DNA from: Opitutia bacterium
GTDB taxonomy: Bacteria > Verrucomicrobiota > Verrucomicrobiia > Opitutales > Opitutaceae
DNA length: 64,000 nucleotides
Assembly: GCA_016190985.1 (NCBI GenBank)
Contig: JACPPI010000024.1
Coordinates: 62,001-126,000, forward strand
Direction of reading: 5' to 3'
The notes below the pieces were generated by a model. That model saw only the letters and a list, made by a program, of their open reading frames with translations, was not told where the DNA came from and did not search any database. Positions within the stretch are counted from its first letter, which is position 1; each line of letters begins with the position of its first letter. Position numbers and translations under genes: made by a program. Positions 8,716-17,535 of the stretch are shown piece by piece.

Positions 8716-9198
8716 TCAGCCTCCAGCCAGCTCGCCCAGCGAGCCGCTCTGGCGCGCGACGTGGTAGCCCTTGGGAAAGAGCGGCACGTTGGCGTAGTGC
8801 ATCACCTGCGGCGGCAGACGGGCGCTGAGCGTGACCTCGGCCACATCGAAACGGAAGGTGCGCGGCGGCTGGGCCAGCGCGCCGAGATAGGCGTGCACCG
8901 CCCGGCGCAAGGCCCGGCGCTTGCGCTCGTCCACCGCCTGGAAACCGGACACGAGCGCCCCCTCGGCGCGGGCCTTGACCTCGACGAACACGAGCACCTC
9001 GCCGTCGCGGCACACGAGGTCGATCTCGTCGCGCCGGTCGCGCGGATTGCGCCAGTTCCGGGTCACGATGGCAAAACCCTCCCGGGCGGTGAGGTAATCC
9101 GCCGCCGCCTGCTCGCCGCGGGCCCCGGCCTCGGCGCGGGCCGTGGAAGCCTGGCCGCGCGCGAACCGGTCCCGGATTTTTTGAAGCCAGCGGAGCAT
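8716..9198 (-). CDS. yraN: YraN/UPF0102 family nuclease-fold protein
   Basis: 160 residues from the ATG at 9198 (MLRWLQKIRDRF); an upstream in-frame ATG at 9243 would add a non-conserved hydrophobic lead. The family signature is present: GEQAAADYL, a variable strand with TRNWR, DEIDLVCRDGEVLVFVEVKAR (E-I-D-L and V-E-V-K being the PD-(D/E)XK-like core) and the C-terminal FRFDVAEV. YraN proteins are Holliday-junction-resolvase-like in fold but their cellular role is poorly defined. It is divergent from the GspE gene and upstream of zwf. Confidence 0.88.
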   Translation of the reverse strand: MLRWLQKIRDRFARGQASTARAEAGARGEQAAADYLTAREGFAIVTRNWRNPRDRRDEIDLVCRDGEVLVFVEVKARAEGALVSGFQAVDERKRRALRRAVHAYLGALAQPPRTFRFDVAEVTLSARLPPQVMHYANVPLFPKGYHVARQSGSLGELAGG

Positions 9199-9315
9199 TT
9201 GCAATTCGCCCTCGACCACGGTAAAAATTGCCCATACAAGCAAGAGCGTTTTTCAAACCACCGTTAGTTGTCAGCCTGGCGCCGGCTGCCCGGCCTACTT
9301 CCACACTTTCACCCT

Positions 9316-11571
9316 ATGGCCACCTCCAGCAATCTCACCGGCACGCTGCGCCGCTCCCTGCTCATCAAGGTCATCTCGAAGCCGGCCCCGAGCCGCGAGG
9401 ACGTCAACACCGTCATCGAGCTCACCGCCAGCAAGGTCGTCGAGTCGCTCCAGGCGCAGTCCATGACCCTCTACCTCGTCGAGGGCGGTGAGATTGCGTT
9501 CAAGCAGGTGTATTACTCGCCCACGCTCTGGGGCAACGACAAGGGCAAGGAGGTCGAATTCCGCGACAAGGGCCGCAAGCTCCTCGCGCTCAAGCTCCCC
9601 GCCGGCACCGGCAACGTCGGCAAGGTCATCCAGACCGGCGAGCCGCTCTTCTTCAGCGGCAAGGGCGCCGACGCCGCCAGCCTCAAGAACATGGACGTCG
9701 GGTTCCAGGTGAACTCCATGCTCACCGTCCCGCTCAAGACCAACATCGTCATCGGCGCGATCCAGGTGCTCAACAAGGAGCCCGCCGCCGGCACCGGCGG
9801 CGCCTTCACCCCCAAGGACCTCAGCGTGCTCATCGAGGTCGCGGAATACTCCTCGACCCTCATCCAGCGCATGCTGGACCCGAAGTTCCAGCTCACCCCC
9901 GAGGACACCGCCAAGTTCATCGCCAAGTTCACCGAGCTGCCCCTCGTCACCAAGATCGAGGACGTCGACATCGACGAAAAGCTGGTCGAGATCACCGGCG
10001 ACGCCGTCATCCGCCGCGAATGCATCTTCCCCTACAAGAAGACCGGCACCAACTCCTGCTCGGTCCTGATGACCAACCCGCTGGACTACGCCAAGCGCGA
10101 GGCGTTCACGCAGGCCACCGAGATGTCCATCGACGACGTCAAGGTCATCCCCGCCAGCCTCCTCGACGCCCTGCTCAAGAAATGCTTCGGCGAAAAGGCC
10201 GCGGCCGCCGCCAAGACCGGCGAGGCCGCCACCGAGGTGGACATCGACGAGGTGAAGGACCTCATCGCCGGCGCCTACACCGAGGGCGGCGGCGGCGGCG
10301 AGGTCAAGGCCGCCGACCTCGAGAGCGAGGACTCCGCCCCCATCATCCAGCTCACCAACCGCATCATCGAGGACGCCTATGTCTCCGGCGCGTCCGACAT
10401 CCACATCGAGCCCATGGAAAAGGACCTCGTGGTCCGCTACCGCGTGGACGGCATGTGCGCCGAGAAGATGCGCCTCCCGAAGCAGGTCTCCTTCGCCATG
10501 GTCGCCCGCCTGAAGATCATGTGCAACCTCGACATCTCCGAGCGCCGCCTCCCGCAGGACGGCCGCATCGTCTTCAAGAAGTTCACGAAGAAAAACATCG
10601 ATATCGACCTGCGCGTCGCCACCGGCCCCATGAACCACGGCGAGAAGGTGGTCATGCGCATCCTCGACAAGGCCAAGTCCACCCTGCCCCTGCCCCAGCT
10701 CGGTTTCTCCGAGGAGAACCTGGCCAAGTATCGCGAGTGCGTCCGCCAGCCCTACGGCATGATCCTGCACTGCGGCCCGACCGGCTCCGGCAAGTCCATG
10801 ACGCTCTACGCCGCGCTCGCCGAGATCAACACCCCCGACGTCAACATCCAGACCGCCGAGGACCCCATCGAATACACCCTGCCCGGCCTCAACCAGATGC
10901 AGATGAACAAGCAGATCGGCCTCGATTTCCAGCGGGCGCTCCGCTGCTACCTGCGCATGGACCCCGACATCATCCTCGTGGGCGAAATCCGCGACAAGGA
11001 AACCGCCCAGATCGCCTGCGAAGCGGCGCTCACCGGCCACTTGCTCGTCTCCACCCTCCACACCAACGACGCACCGTCCACCGTGTCCCGCATGGGTGAG
11101 ATGGGCATCGAGCCCTTCAACATCTCCGCCGCCCTCGTCTGCGTCTGCGCCCAGCGCCTCCTCCGCCGCGTCTGCAAGAACTGCAAGGTCAAATACAAGC
11201 CCGAGGGCCGCGAGGCCGAGATCATCATGAAGGCCCTCGACCTCAAGGAGGTGCCCGAGATCTTCAAGGCCGCCCCCGGCGGCTGCCACATCTGCGGCGG
11301 CAACGGCTACAAGGGCCGCGTCGGCATCCACGAGCTCATGGTCAACTGCGAGGAGATCGTCGAGGCCATCAACAAGGAGGTCGAGGTCGCCGACCTCAAG
11401 CGCGTCTGCATGAAGAGCGGCATGAAGACCATGCACCAGGACTCCATGCTCAAGGTCAAGATGGGCCTCACCACCATGGAGGACGCCCTCTCGAACGTGC
11501 CGGCCGACATGATCGCGATGGACGGCGGCGGCGAGGCCGCCGAGCCCAAGGCCAAGAAGCACGGCCACTGA
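9316..11571 (+). CDS. GspE/PilB-type secretion ATPase with N-terminal GAF domain
   Basis: 751 residues. Residues about 20-185 form a GAF domain ([39 protein letters not shown]). A T2SSE N-terminal-like domain follows (about 195-310), then an acidic Gly-rich linker and the hexameric ATPase: Walker A GPTGSGKS at about 487, [12 protein letters not shown] at about 548, and a Cys4 zinc element (CKNC near 620, CHIC near 656). It should power type II secretion or type IV pilus assembly at the inner membrane. The GAF domain in place of the usual N1 domain suggests ligand control. No other pilus or secretion genes are adjacent. Confidence 0.92.
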   Translation: MATSSNLTGTLRRSLLIKVISKPAPSREDVNTVIELTASKVVESLQAQSMTLYLVEGGEIAFKQVYYSPTLWGNDKGKEVEFRDKGRKLLALKLPAGTGNVGKVIQTGEPLFFSGKGADAASLKNMDVGFQVNSMLTVPLKTNIVIGAIQVLNKEPAAGTGGAFTPKDLSVLIEVAEYSSTLIQRMLDPKFQLTPEDTAKFIAKFTELPLVTKIEDVDIDEKLVEITGDAVIRRECIFPYKKTGTNSCSVLMTNPLDYAKREAFTQATEMSIDDVKVIPASLLDALLKKCFGEKAAAAAKTGEAATEVDIDEVKDLIAGAYTEGGGGGEVKAADLESEDSAPIIQLTNRIIEDAYVSGASDIHIEPMEKDLVVRYRVDGMCAEKMRLPKQVSFAMVARLKIMCNLDISERRLPQDGRIVFKKFTKKNIDIDLRVATGPMNHGEKVVMRILDKAKSTLPLPQLGFSEENLAKYRECVRQPYGMILHCGPTGSGKSMTLYAALAEINTPDVNIQTAEDPIEYTLPGLNQMQMNKQIGLDFQRALRCYLRMDPDIILVGEIRDKETAQIACEAALTGHLLVSTLHTNDAPSTVSRMGEMGIEPFNISAALVCVCAQRLLRRVCKNCKVKYKPEGREAEIIMKALDLKEVPEIFKAAPGGCHICGGNGYKGRVGIHELMVNCEEIVEAINKEVEVADLKRVCMKSGMKTMHQDSMLKVKMGLTTMEDALSNVPADMIAMDGGGEAAEPKAKKHGH

Positions 11572-11586
11572 GCCGGAGCGATCCGG
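11571..11586 (+). terminator. Short hairpin after the GspE gene
   Basis: AGCCGGA, GCGA loop, TCCGGTT forms a 7-bp stem (one G-U pair), followed by a short T-rich TCT. It begins at the last base of the stop codon. The U tract is poor, so termination would be weak; a convergent REP-like repeat follows at 11592. Confidence 0.35.
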
Positions 11587-11591
11587 TTCTA

Positions 11592-11667
11592 GGTGGAGCG
11601 GGTTGCCCTCAACACGCTGGTTTGCGGGCGGACATCCTGTAGCGCGCCGGAGGCAACGCGCTCCACC
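11592..11667. repeat. Degenerate REP-like inverted repeat (GGTGGAGCG family)
   Basis: The arm starting GGTGGAGCGGGTTGCC at 11592 is inverted at about 11641-11667, with 21 of 27 positions matching the reverse complement. The same family occurs as a perfect copy at 17458-17532. It lies between convergent genes, where it could act as a transcription stop in both directions. The remaining 80 bp up to the small gene at 11749 holds nothing recognised. Confidence 0.6.
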
Positions 11668-11748
11668 CCTTGGTCGGAAAGCCGGACAGGCCTATGGCCG
11701 AAGCGTTGGCGTAGGCGCAGTCCGGTCAAACACCGGACGGCCGTGCTC

Positions 11749-11910
11749 TCAGTGCAGCGACCGCCGCCGGTATTGCTCGATGGTCCAGGCCACCAGCCCT
11801 GTGCCGAAGAGGATGACGACGTAGGCGGCAATGTCGATGTGCAGGCCGTTCCACAGGGCCACGGCCCCGAGCGCCGCACCGGTGATGATCGCAATCAAGG
11901 GAGCTTTCAT
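11749..11910 (-). CDS. Small two-helix membrane protein, unknown function
   Basis: 53 residues from the ATG at 11910, with AAGG about 8 bases upstream. Two hydrophobic segments (roughly residues 3-18 and 26-43, LIAIITGAALGAVALW and AAYVVILFGTGLVAWTI) predict a hairpin in the membrane, with a basic C-terminus (EQYRRRSLH). It is too short for any family recognition. It lies downstream of smc on the same strand with a hairpin between. It is most likely real because of its coherent composition and ribosome site, but function is unknown. Confidence 0.5.
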   Translation of the reverse strand: MKAPLIAIITGAALGAVALWNGLHIDIAAYVVILFGTGLVAWTIEQYRRRSLH

Positions 11911-11986
11911 GACGAGCCTTTTGCCCGGGAGTATAACACATCCCGCGCCACGCATGGCGGCCGGCGACAAGTAGAGGTTTGGCTAC

Positions 11987-12006
11987 TGGCCGGCAGAAGC
12001 CGGCCA
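11987..12006 (-). terminator. Strong hairpin just after smc
   Basis: TGGCCGGC, AGAA, GCCGGCCA is a perfect 8-bp stem with a 4-base loop, 22 bp after the smc stop. No T run follows on the reverse strand, so it is either a weak terminator or a 3'-end stabiliser. Confidence 0.4.
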
Positions 12007-12028
12007 AGATATGCGCAGGCGGCCCGGC

Positions 12029-15000
12029 TCAGCTCACCGGCGCGCCCGGCCGCGCGGCGCGCACGGAGTCGGCGATCGTCGTCGCCGGCACGGCCTCGGC
12101 CTCGCCCTTGTGCTGGTCGAACTTCATCGAGAGCGTCTTCGACACGCCGCGCTCCTGCATCGTCACGCCGTAGATGGCGTCGGCCGTCGCGATGGTCGTC
12201 TTGTTGTGCGTGATGATGATGAACTGCGACTCCTTCACAAACTGCCGCAGCAGGTTGGTGAAACGGTGGATGTTCGACTCGTCGAGCGGCGCGTCCAGCT
12301 CGTCGAGCAGGCAGAACGGCGACGGCTTCACCATGTAGAGGGCGAAGAGCAGCGCCACGGCGGTGAGTGTCTTCTGCCCGCCGGAGAGGAGCGTGATGCC
12401 CTTGAGCCTGGTGCCGGGAGGCTGGGCCACGATCTCGATGCCGCTCTCCAGCGGGTCCTCGGCCGTCACCAGCTCGATCTCGGCCCGGCCGCCCCCGAAC
12501 AGGATGTTGAAGGTGTAGGCGAAATTCTTCCGGATCTGGTCGAAGGTGATCTGGAACTGCTGGAGCGAGGTCTGGTTGATGTCGTCGATGGCCTTCAGCA
12601 GCTGCGCCTTCGCGCCGGCCAGGTCGTCGCTCTGGGTTTTTAGGAATTCAAAGCGCTGCCTCAGCTCGGAATATTCCTCGATGGCCACAAGGTTCACCGC
12701 GCCCATCGCGCCGATGCGCTGGCGAAGGGCATCCACCTCGGCCTTCACTTCGTCCCAGTTGGTGGCGTCCAGCGCGGCCAGGTCGGTCTCGGTCGGCTCG
12801 CCCTTCTGCTTGATTTTGGATTTTCGATTTCGGATTTTGGATTGTCCGGCTGCGGGAGCCTGTCCTCCGTCCTCTGTCTTCTGTTCTCTGGGCGCGGACT
12901 CGTCCTCGTCGTCGAGGTCGGGATCGCGCAGGCCCTCGGGTTCGTCGTCGGCGTGCCAGAGCAGCTTTTTCCAGTCGAGCGTCGCCACGTCGGCGGTGAA
13001 CTCGCGTGTCACTTCTTCGGCGAGAAACTGCACCCGGGCCCGGGTCTCGGCCACCTTCACCTCGTGCCGGCTCAGCTCGGCCTGCGAGGACTCGGCCTCG
13101 CTGCGGATGGACGTGAGCCCCTGCTCCACGGCGGTGATCGCCTGCTCCACCGTCGCCAGCTCGGCCCGGAGCTTCTCCACATTTTCCTGCGCGACGGCGA
13201 GCGTGCTGACGACCTCGTGGGCCCGGCGCTTCTGTGTGGCGGCTTCCCTTTCCAACTGCACCACCTGCTCCGTCCAGGCCTCCAGCTCGACCTGCCGCTG
13301 CACGAGCAGCTCCTCCAGCTGCCCGCGGCGGCGCTCCATCTCGCCCAGCCCGCGGTCGAGCACCTCGACCTTCTGCCGGCGCTCGGCCAGTTCCAGCCGG
13401 GCCTGCGCGAGGATCTCCCGCTTGCCGTCCCGCTCGGCGCGCTTCTCCGCGATGGCGGCCTCGGTGGCGGCGATCTTCTGCCGGTGCGTCTGGACGCCGG
13501 CCTCGGCCTCGGCCAGCAGCGCCTGCGCCTTGGCGAGGCGGACGAGAGCCTCGTCGTGGTCGCCCTTGAGATTGGCCAGCTCGTTCTCCATGCGGCCCAG
13601 CCGGGTGGCGGCCTCGTCGTGGGACTTCTGGGCGCTCTTCTCCTCGGCGTGGATCGTGGCGGCCACCTGGGAGGTGGCCAGCACGTCCTTGCGTTTTTGC
13701 TCCAGCGCCGCCTCGGCCTCGGTGAGCGCAATGTTCAGCTGGTCGATCAGCGCCCGCTGCTCCTCATGCGCCTTCTGCTCGGCGACCACGGCCTTGCCCG
13801 TCTCGCGGAGGTCGACCTCGCGCTGCACGATGCTGTTGGCGGGCTTCCGGTGGTGGCCGCCGAAGATGAGCCCGCGCCGGTCCACGAGGTCGCCGTTCGG
13901 CGTCGCGACCAGCAGGAAGCTGAACGCCGGGTTCGCCTGCCAGAAATCGAGGAACACGCCGAGGTCGGCGGCGAGGTAGCAGGCGGAAAGAATGGAGGCA
14001 GCCGGGTGCGAGTCCTCCAGGTTGGCCACCGCCTCGGTCGCGGGCCTCAGTCCGGCCGGCAAGCTGACCTCTGCTTTCTGTCCCCTGACCTCTGAAATCT
14101 GCAGGCACACGCTGCCGAGTTTGCCGGCCTCGAGCTGGGCGAGAATCCGGCGCGCCGTGGCGAGGTCGGCGACGGTGATGGCCTCGACCGAGGCCCCGAG
14201 CAGGGCCTCCAGCGCCTTGGCATATTCCGCCTTCATCTCCAATCCCTGCGTGACCGGCGCAAACTTCTGCTCGCCGATGACCCCGGCCAGCCGGCCGGAA
14301 AGCAGCGCCTTGGCGCCCTCGCCGAAACCCTCCCATTTTTCCTGCAATTGCTGGAGCAACTTCAGCCGGGCGGCCTTCTGCGCGAGACCGCGGTCGATGT
14401 CCTGCAACTGGCGCTGGGCCTCGCGAAATTTCCCCGTGGCCTCCTGCAACGCGGCCTGGGCGGCCTGGGCCTCGTTGGTCGTGCGGCTCTGGTCGGCGCG
14501 GGACTCCTCCACCCGGGAGCGCACCTGGGTCAGCGCCAGGGCGGCGGCCTCCACGGCGGCGCGGAGCTGGGCCAGCTCGGCGGACAACTGGTCGAACTTG
14601 TGCTGGCTGGTGCGGGCGTCGACCTCGAGGCCGGAACTCTCCGTGCGGTGGCGGGCGACCGCGCTCTCGACCTGGAGCAGGTGGAACTTGTCCTGGCTGA
14701 GCTGCTGCTCGGCCTTGCTCAGTTCGCCCTCGGTGACGGCCAGCTCGCGGTTGCGGTCCTGAAACACGGCGTCGGAGCTGCCGAGCAGCGAGAGCTGCAT
14801 CTGCTTGTCCTGCGCGCCCGTGTCCACCTGCGAGGCAAGCTCGCGCAGCTGCATCTCCAGCTCGGTAAGATCGCTCTTGCCGGCGTCGATGCGCTCGGTG
14901 AGACCGGCGCCCTTGACCTGCGCCAGGCCGGCGGCGTTTTCCGCGGCTTCTTTCTGCGAGCGGAGGTCGAACACGGCCTGCTGCGCATCCTGCACGCGCT

Positions 15001-15841
15001 GGTGGAGCGAGCCGCGGGCGGCCTTCTTTTCGTCGAGCGAACGGGTGCGCTCCTCCAGCGAGCCGCGGCGTGACTCCGCGTCGCCGCGCAGCGCCGCCAC
15101 GCGGCTGTCGAGTTCGGCGAGCGCGGTGCTGAGCTGGCGGTGCTGGAAGCTGCTTTGCGCCAGCGCGAGGTGGCGGAGGCGGAAGCTGACCCGCTTGTAG
15201 CGCATGGCCTTCGCCGCCTGGCGCCGCAACGACCCGATCTGCCGCGCGACCTCGGTGATGACGTCGGACACGCGCGCCAGGTTCTGCTCCGTGAGCGAGA
15301 GCTTGCTCAGCGCCTCGCGGCGCTGGCTCTTGTATTTGGTGATGCCGGCCGCCTCCTCGAACACCACGCGGCGCTCCTCGGGCTTCGACGACAGGATCTG
15401 GTCGATCTGGCCCTGCGCCATGATCGAGTAGCTGGTCCGGCCGACGCCGGTGTCCATGAAAAGCTTGTGGATGTCCTTCAGGCGGCAGGGCTGGCCGTTG
15501 AAGAAATACTCGCCGAGCCCGTCGCGGCCGACGCGCCGCATGATCTCGATCTCGTGGAAGTCGCTGCCGAGCTGCTTCTCGCACTCGGTCAGCAGCAGGG
15601 CGACCTCGGAAAACTGCGCCGGCTTGCGGGTGTCCGCGCCCTCGAAGATGACGTCCTGCATCTTGCCGCCGCGCAGGGCCTTCGCGCTTTGCTCGCCCAG
15701 CACCCAGCGGATGGCGTCGGCGATATTGCTCTTGCCGCAGCCGTTGGGCCCCACGATGGCCGTGACGCCGGGCTGGAAACTGAGGGTCGTGTTGTCGGCG
15801 AAGCTTTTGAAGCCGTGAAGTTTTAGCGCCTTAAGATGCAT
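12029..15841 (-). CDS. smc: Chromosome segregation ATPase Smc
   Basis: 1270 residues from the ATG at 15841 (MHLKALKLHGFKSF). Walker A GPNGCGKS is at 31-38; the C-terminal head has LLSGGQKTL and the Walker B FCLLDELDAPLDESN. Long coiled coils flank a hinge at about 545-680. Smc compacts and segregates chromosomes, normally with ScpA and ScpB, neither of which is in this window. Three heptamer arrays are translated in frame: one inside the hinge (residues about 582-592) and two just before the C-terminal head (about 984-994 and 999-1010). The much longer open frame upstream is antisense to the MFS gene and is not part of Smc. Confidence 0.95.
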   Translation of the reverse strand: MHLKALKLHGFKSFADNTTLSFQPGVTAIVGPNGCGKSNIADAIRWVLGEQSAKALRGGKMQDVIFEGADTRKPAQFSEVALLLTECEKQLGSDFHEIEIMRRVGRDGLGEYFFNGQPCRLKDIHKLFMDTGVGRTSYSIMAQGQIDQILSSKPEERRVVFEEAAGITKYKSQRREALSKLSLTEQNLARVSDVITEVARQIGSLRRQAAKAMRYKRVSFRLRHLALAQSSFQHRQLSTALAELDSRVAALRGDAESRRGSLEERTRSLDEKKAARGSLHQRVQDAQQAVFDLRSQKEAAENAAGLAQVKGAGLTERIDAGKSDLTELEMQLRELASQVDTGAQDKQMQLSLLGSSDAVFQDRNRELAVTEGELSKAEQQLSQDKFHLLQVESAVARHRTESSGLEVDARTSQHKFDQLSAELAQLRAAVEAAALALTQVRSRVEESRADQSRTTNEAQAAQAALQEATGKFREAQRQLQDIDRGLAQKAARLKLLQQLQEKWEGFGEGAKALLSGRLAGVIGEQKFAPVTQGLEMKAEYAKALEALLGASVEAITVADLATARRILAQLEAGKLGSVCLQISEVRGQKAEVSLPAGLRPATEAVANLEDSHPAASILSACYLAADLGVFLDFWQANPAFSFLLVATPNGDLVDRRGLIFGGHHRKPANSIVQREVDLRETGKAVVAEQKAHEEQRALIDQLNIALTEAEAALEQKRKDVLATSQVAATIHAEEKSAQKSHDEAATRLGRMENELANLKGDHDEALVRLAKAQALLAEAEAGVQTHRQKIAATEAAIAEKRAERDGKREILAQARLELAERRQKVEVLDRGLGEMERRRGQLEELLVQRQVELEAWTEQVVQLEREAATQKRRAHEVVSTLAVAQENVEKLRAELATVEQAITAVEQGLTSIRSEAESSQAELSRHEVKVAETRARVQFLAEEVTREFTADVATLDWKKLLWHADDEPEGLRDPDLDDEDESAPREQKTEDGGQAPAAGQSKIRNRKSKIKQKGEPTETDLAALDATNWDEVKAEVDALRQRIGAMGAVNLVAIEEYSELRQRFEFLKTQSDDLAGAKAQLLKAIDDINQTSLQQFQITFDQIRKNFAYTFNILFGGGRAEIELVTAEDPLESGIEIVAQPPGTRLKGITLLSGGQKTLTAVALLFALYMVKPSPFCLLDELDAPLDESNIHRFTNLLRQFVKESQFIIITHNKTTIATADAIYGVTMQERGVSKTLSMKFDQHKGEAEAVPATTIADSVRAARPGAPVS
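12812..12843 (-). repeat. Heptamer array in smc (ATCCAAA type)
   Basis: On the coding strand four tandem heptamers (ATCCAAA, ATCCGAA, ATCGAAA, ATCCAAA) plus a partial copy make about 32 bp. They translate within KIRNRKSKI. The pyrR array at 62739-62772 has the same units, same orientation and same reading frame. Confidence 0.85.
12859..12890 (-). repeat. Heptamer array in smc (GGACAGA type)
   Basis: On the coding strand the 32 bp read as degenerate tandem heptamers (GAACAGA, AGACAGA, GGACGGA, GGACAGG), translated as EQKTEDGGQ. It sits 15 bp from the ATCCAAA-type array, so two unrelated heptamer families adjoin in the linker before the Smc C-terminal head. Confidence 0.75.
14063..14094 (-). 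repeat. Heptamer array in the smc hinge (CAGAGGT type)
   Basis: On the coding strand: CAGAGGT, CAGGGGA, CAGAAAG, CAGAGGT and a partial unit, 32 bp, translated as SEVRGQKAEVS. It lies inside the hinge domain. It is related in purine-rich composition to the array at 12859-12890. Confidence 0.75.
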
Positions 15842-15857
15842 GAAGCTTAAAGGGCAA

Positions 15858-15886
15858 ACTAGAGGCGCCGCGTTTCGGCGGTGCAA
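15858..15886 (-). promoter_or_regulatory. Possible smc promoter
   Basis: Reading the reverse strand, TTGCAC (15886-15881) and TCTAGT (15863-15858) are separated by 17 bp, close to sigma-70 consensus spacing, and end 17 bp before the smc ATG. The -10 match is moderate. Confidence 0.35.
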
Positions 15887-16003
15887 TGGAAAAAAGCCCC
15901 GCCGCCGCAAGGAAAAGTGGCAAGTTCCGGACTGACGGCTTGACGTCGGCTGCCAGGTTTCCGACCCGCTTGCCTCGCTGCGGCCACCGGTTATCAAAAA
16001 CCC

Positions 16004-17443
16004 ATGCCCGGCACCGACGACGCACCCGACCAGACCAAGCGGTTCATGCCGTGGCTGGTCGCCGTGGCGCTGTTCATGGAGGGGCTGGACTCCACCATCG
16101 TCAACACGGCCGTCCCGACCATGGCCGCGAATTTGCGCGTCGAGCCCCTCAGCCTGAAGGGCGTGTTGACGAGCTACACCCTGTGCCTCGCCGTCTTCAT
16201 CCCGATCAGCGGTTGGATGGCCGACCGGTTCGGCACCCGGCGGGTGTTCCTGTGGGCGGTCAGTCTGTTCACCCTCGGCTCGCTCTTCTGCGGCTTGGCG
16301 CTCAACACCCCCATGCTCGTCGCCGCGCGCGTCCTCCAGGGCGTCGGCGGATCGATGATGACACCCATCGGGCGCCTCGCCCTGGTGCGCACGTTTCCGA
16401 AATCGGAGATGCTGGTGGCGATGAACTACGTCGTCATCCCCGCGCTCATCGGGCCGCTGCTTGGCCCGCTCATCGGCGGCCTGATTGTGCACTGGCTGCC
16501 CTGGCGCACGATCTTCTTCGTCAACCTGCCCATCGGTCTGCTGGGCCTGTGGCTGATCCGGCGGCACATGCCCGACTACCGCAACGACGCTGTCGCCCCG
16601 CTCGACCGCATCGGCTTTGTGCTGTTCGGGGCCGGCATCGCTTTGCTGTCTTATGCGCTCGAAGTGTTCGGCGAACACCAGCTGCCGGCCGGGCCGCTCT
16701 CCCTGCTCTTCGGCAGCGCCGTGGCCCTGTTGCTGTTCTACGGCTGGCATGAGCGCCGGGCCGCGCAACCGGTCATCTCCCTCGCGCTGTTCCGCATCCG
16801 CACCTTCAACGTCGGCGTGCTCGGCGGCATCATCACGCGCCTCGGCGTGGGCGGCACGCCGTTCCTGCTGCCCCTGCTCTACCAGATCGGCCTGGGCTTC
16901 GAGCCGTGGCAGGCCGGCCTGCTCACCATGCCGCAGGCCGTCGCCGCCATCACGATGAAGGTGCTGAGCCAGCACCTCCTCGCGCGTTTCGGCCACCGCC
17001 AGACCCTCATCGCCAACACCGTGTGCTTCGGCCTGACGCTGACGGTCTTTTCGCTCGTCGGCCCGGGCACGCCGGTCTGGCTCATCCTGGCCCTCAGCTT
17101 CGCGCAGGGCCTGTTCTCCGCGCTCCAGTTCACCAGCATGAACACGCTCGTCTATGCCGACACCTCGGACCGCGACGCCAGCATGGCCAACAGCATCGCG
17201 CTCACGGCGCAGATGATGTCGTGGAGCTTTGGCACCGCGCTGGCGTCGTTGTTCACCGCCTTCTACCTCGACGGCCGGCCGCAGTCCGACCACCCGGTGT
17301 TTGTCACGGCGCTGCACCACTCGTTCCTCACCATGGGCGCGCTCACCGTGCTGTCCTCGCTCATGTTCTGGCGGCTGCGCCCCAACGACGGCAACAACGT
17401 CAGCAACCGTTCATCCCCCGCCGAGGCCGCCGAGGCGGGGTGA
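16004..17443 (+). CDS. MFS exporter, DHA2 (EmrB/QacA) family
   Basis: 479 residues with about 13-14 hydrophobic segments. The DHA2 signature near helix 1, FMEGLDSTIVNTAVPTM, is clear, as is the loop 2-3 motif GWMADRFGTRR and the RVLQGVGGSMMTP stretch in helix 4. Such proton-driven transporters export drugs or amphipathic compounds. It is divergent from smc and has no adaptor gene next to it, so it probably acts alone in the inner membrane. Substrate unknown. The C-terminus is a short Ala/Glu tail. Confidence 0.9.
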   Translation: MPGTDDAPDQTKRFMPWLVAVALFMEGLDSTIVNTAVPTMAANLRVEPLSLKGVLTSYTLCLAVFIPISGWMADRFGTRRVFLWAVSLFTLGSLFCGLALNTPMLVAARVLQGVGGSMMTPIGRLALVRTFPKSEMLVAMNYVVIPALIGPLLGPLIGGLIVHWLPWRTIFFVNLPIGLLGLWLIRRHMPDYRNDAVAPLDRIGFVLFGAGIALLSYALEVFGEHQLPAGPLSLLFGSAVALLLFYGWHERRAAQPVISLALFRIRTFNVGVLGGIITRLGVGGTPFLLPLLYQIGLGFEPWQAGLLTMPQAVAAITMKVLSQHLLARFGHRQTLIANTVCFGLTLTVFSLVGPGTPVWLILALSFAQGLFSALQFTSMNTLVYADTSDRDASMANSIALTAQMMSWSFGTALASLFTAFYLDGRPQSDHPVFVTALHHSFLTMGALTVLSSLMFWRLRPNDGNNVSNRSSPAEAAEAG

Positions 17444-17457
17444 GGTCTGGGGTTGAA

Positions 17458-17532
17458 GGTGGAGCGCGTTGCCCCCAACGCGCTGCTTGGGGACGAACGA
17501 GCCAAAGCGCGTTGGGGGCAACGCGCTCCACC
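17458..17532. repeat. Perfect 27-bp inverted repeat with nested hairpins (GGTGGAGCG family)
   Basis: Arms 17458-17484 and 17506-17532 are exact reverse complements over 27 bp, with a 21-bp spacer. Each arm also folds on itself: GCGCGTTG, CCCC, CAACGCGC. It lies in the 92 bp between the convergent MFS and glcD genes, where it can act as a two-way terminator. A degenerate copy is at 11592-11667. Confidence 0.9.
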
Positions 17533-17535
17533 ATT

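Noticed and set aside
12812-14094. Heptamer arrays considered as CRISPR-like or as sequencing artefacts
   Set aside because: There are no spacers and units are 7 bp, so not CRISPR. The arrays keep the frame open and recur in pyrR, so an assembly error is unlikely.
15842-17320. Upstream extension of the smc frame to give about 1763 codons
   Set aside because: The added part is antisense to the MFS gene, rich in Gln, Arg and Glu, and the true Smc start MHLKALKLHGFKSF is at 15841.
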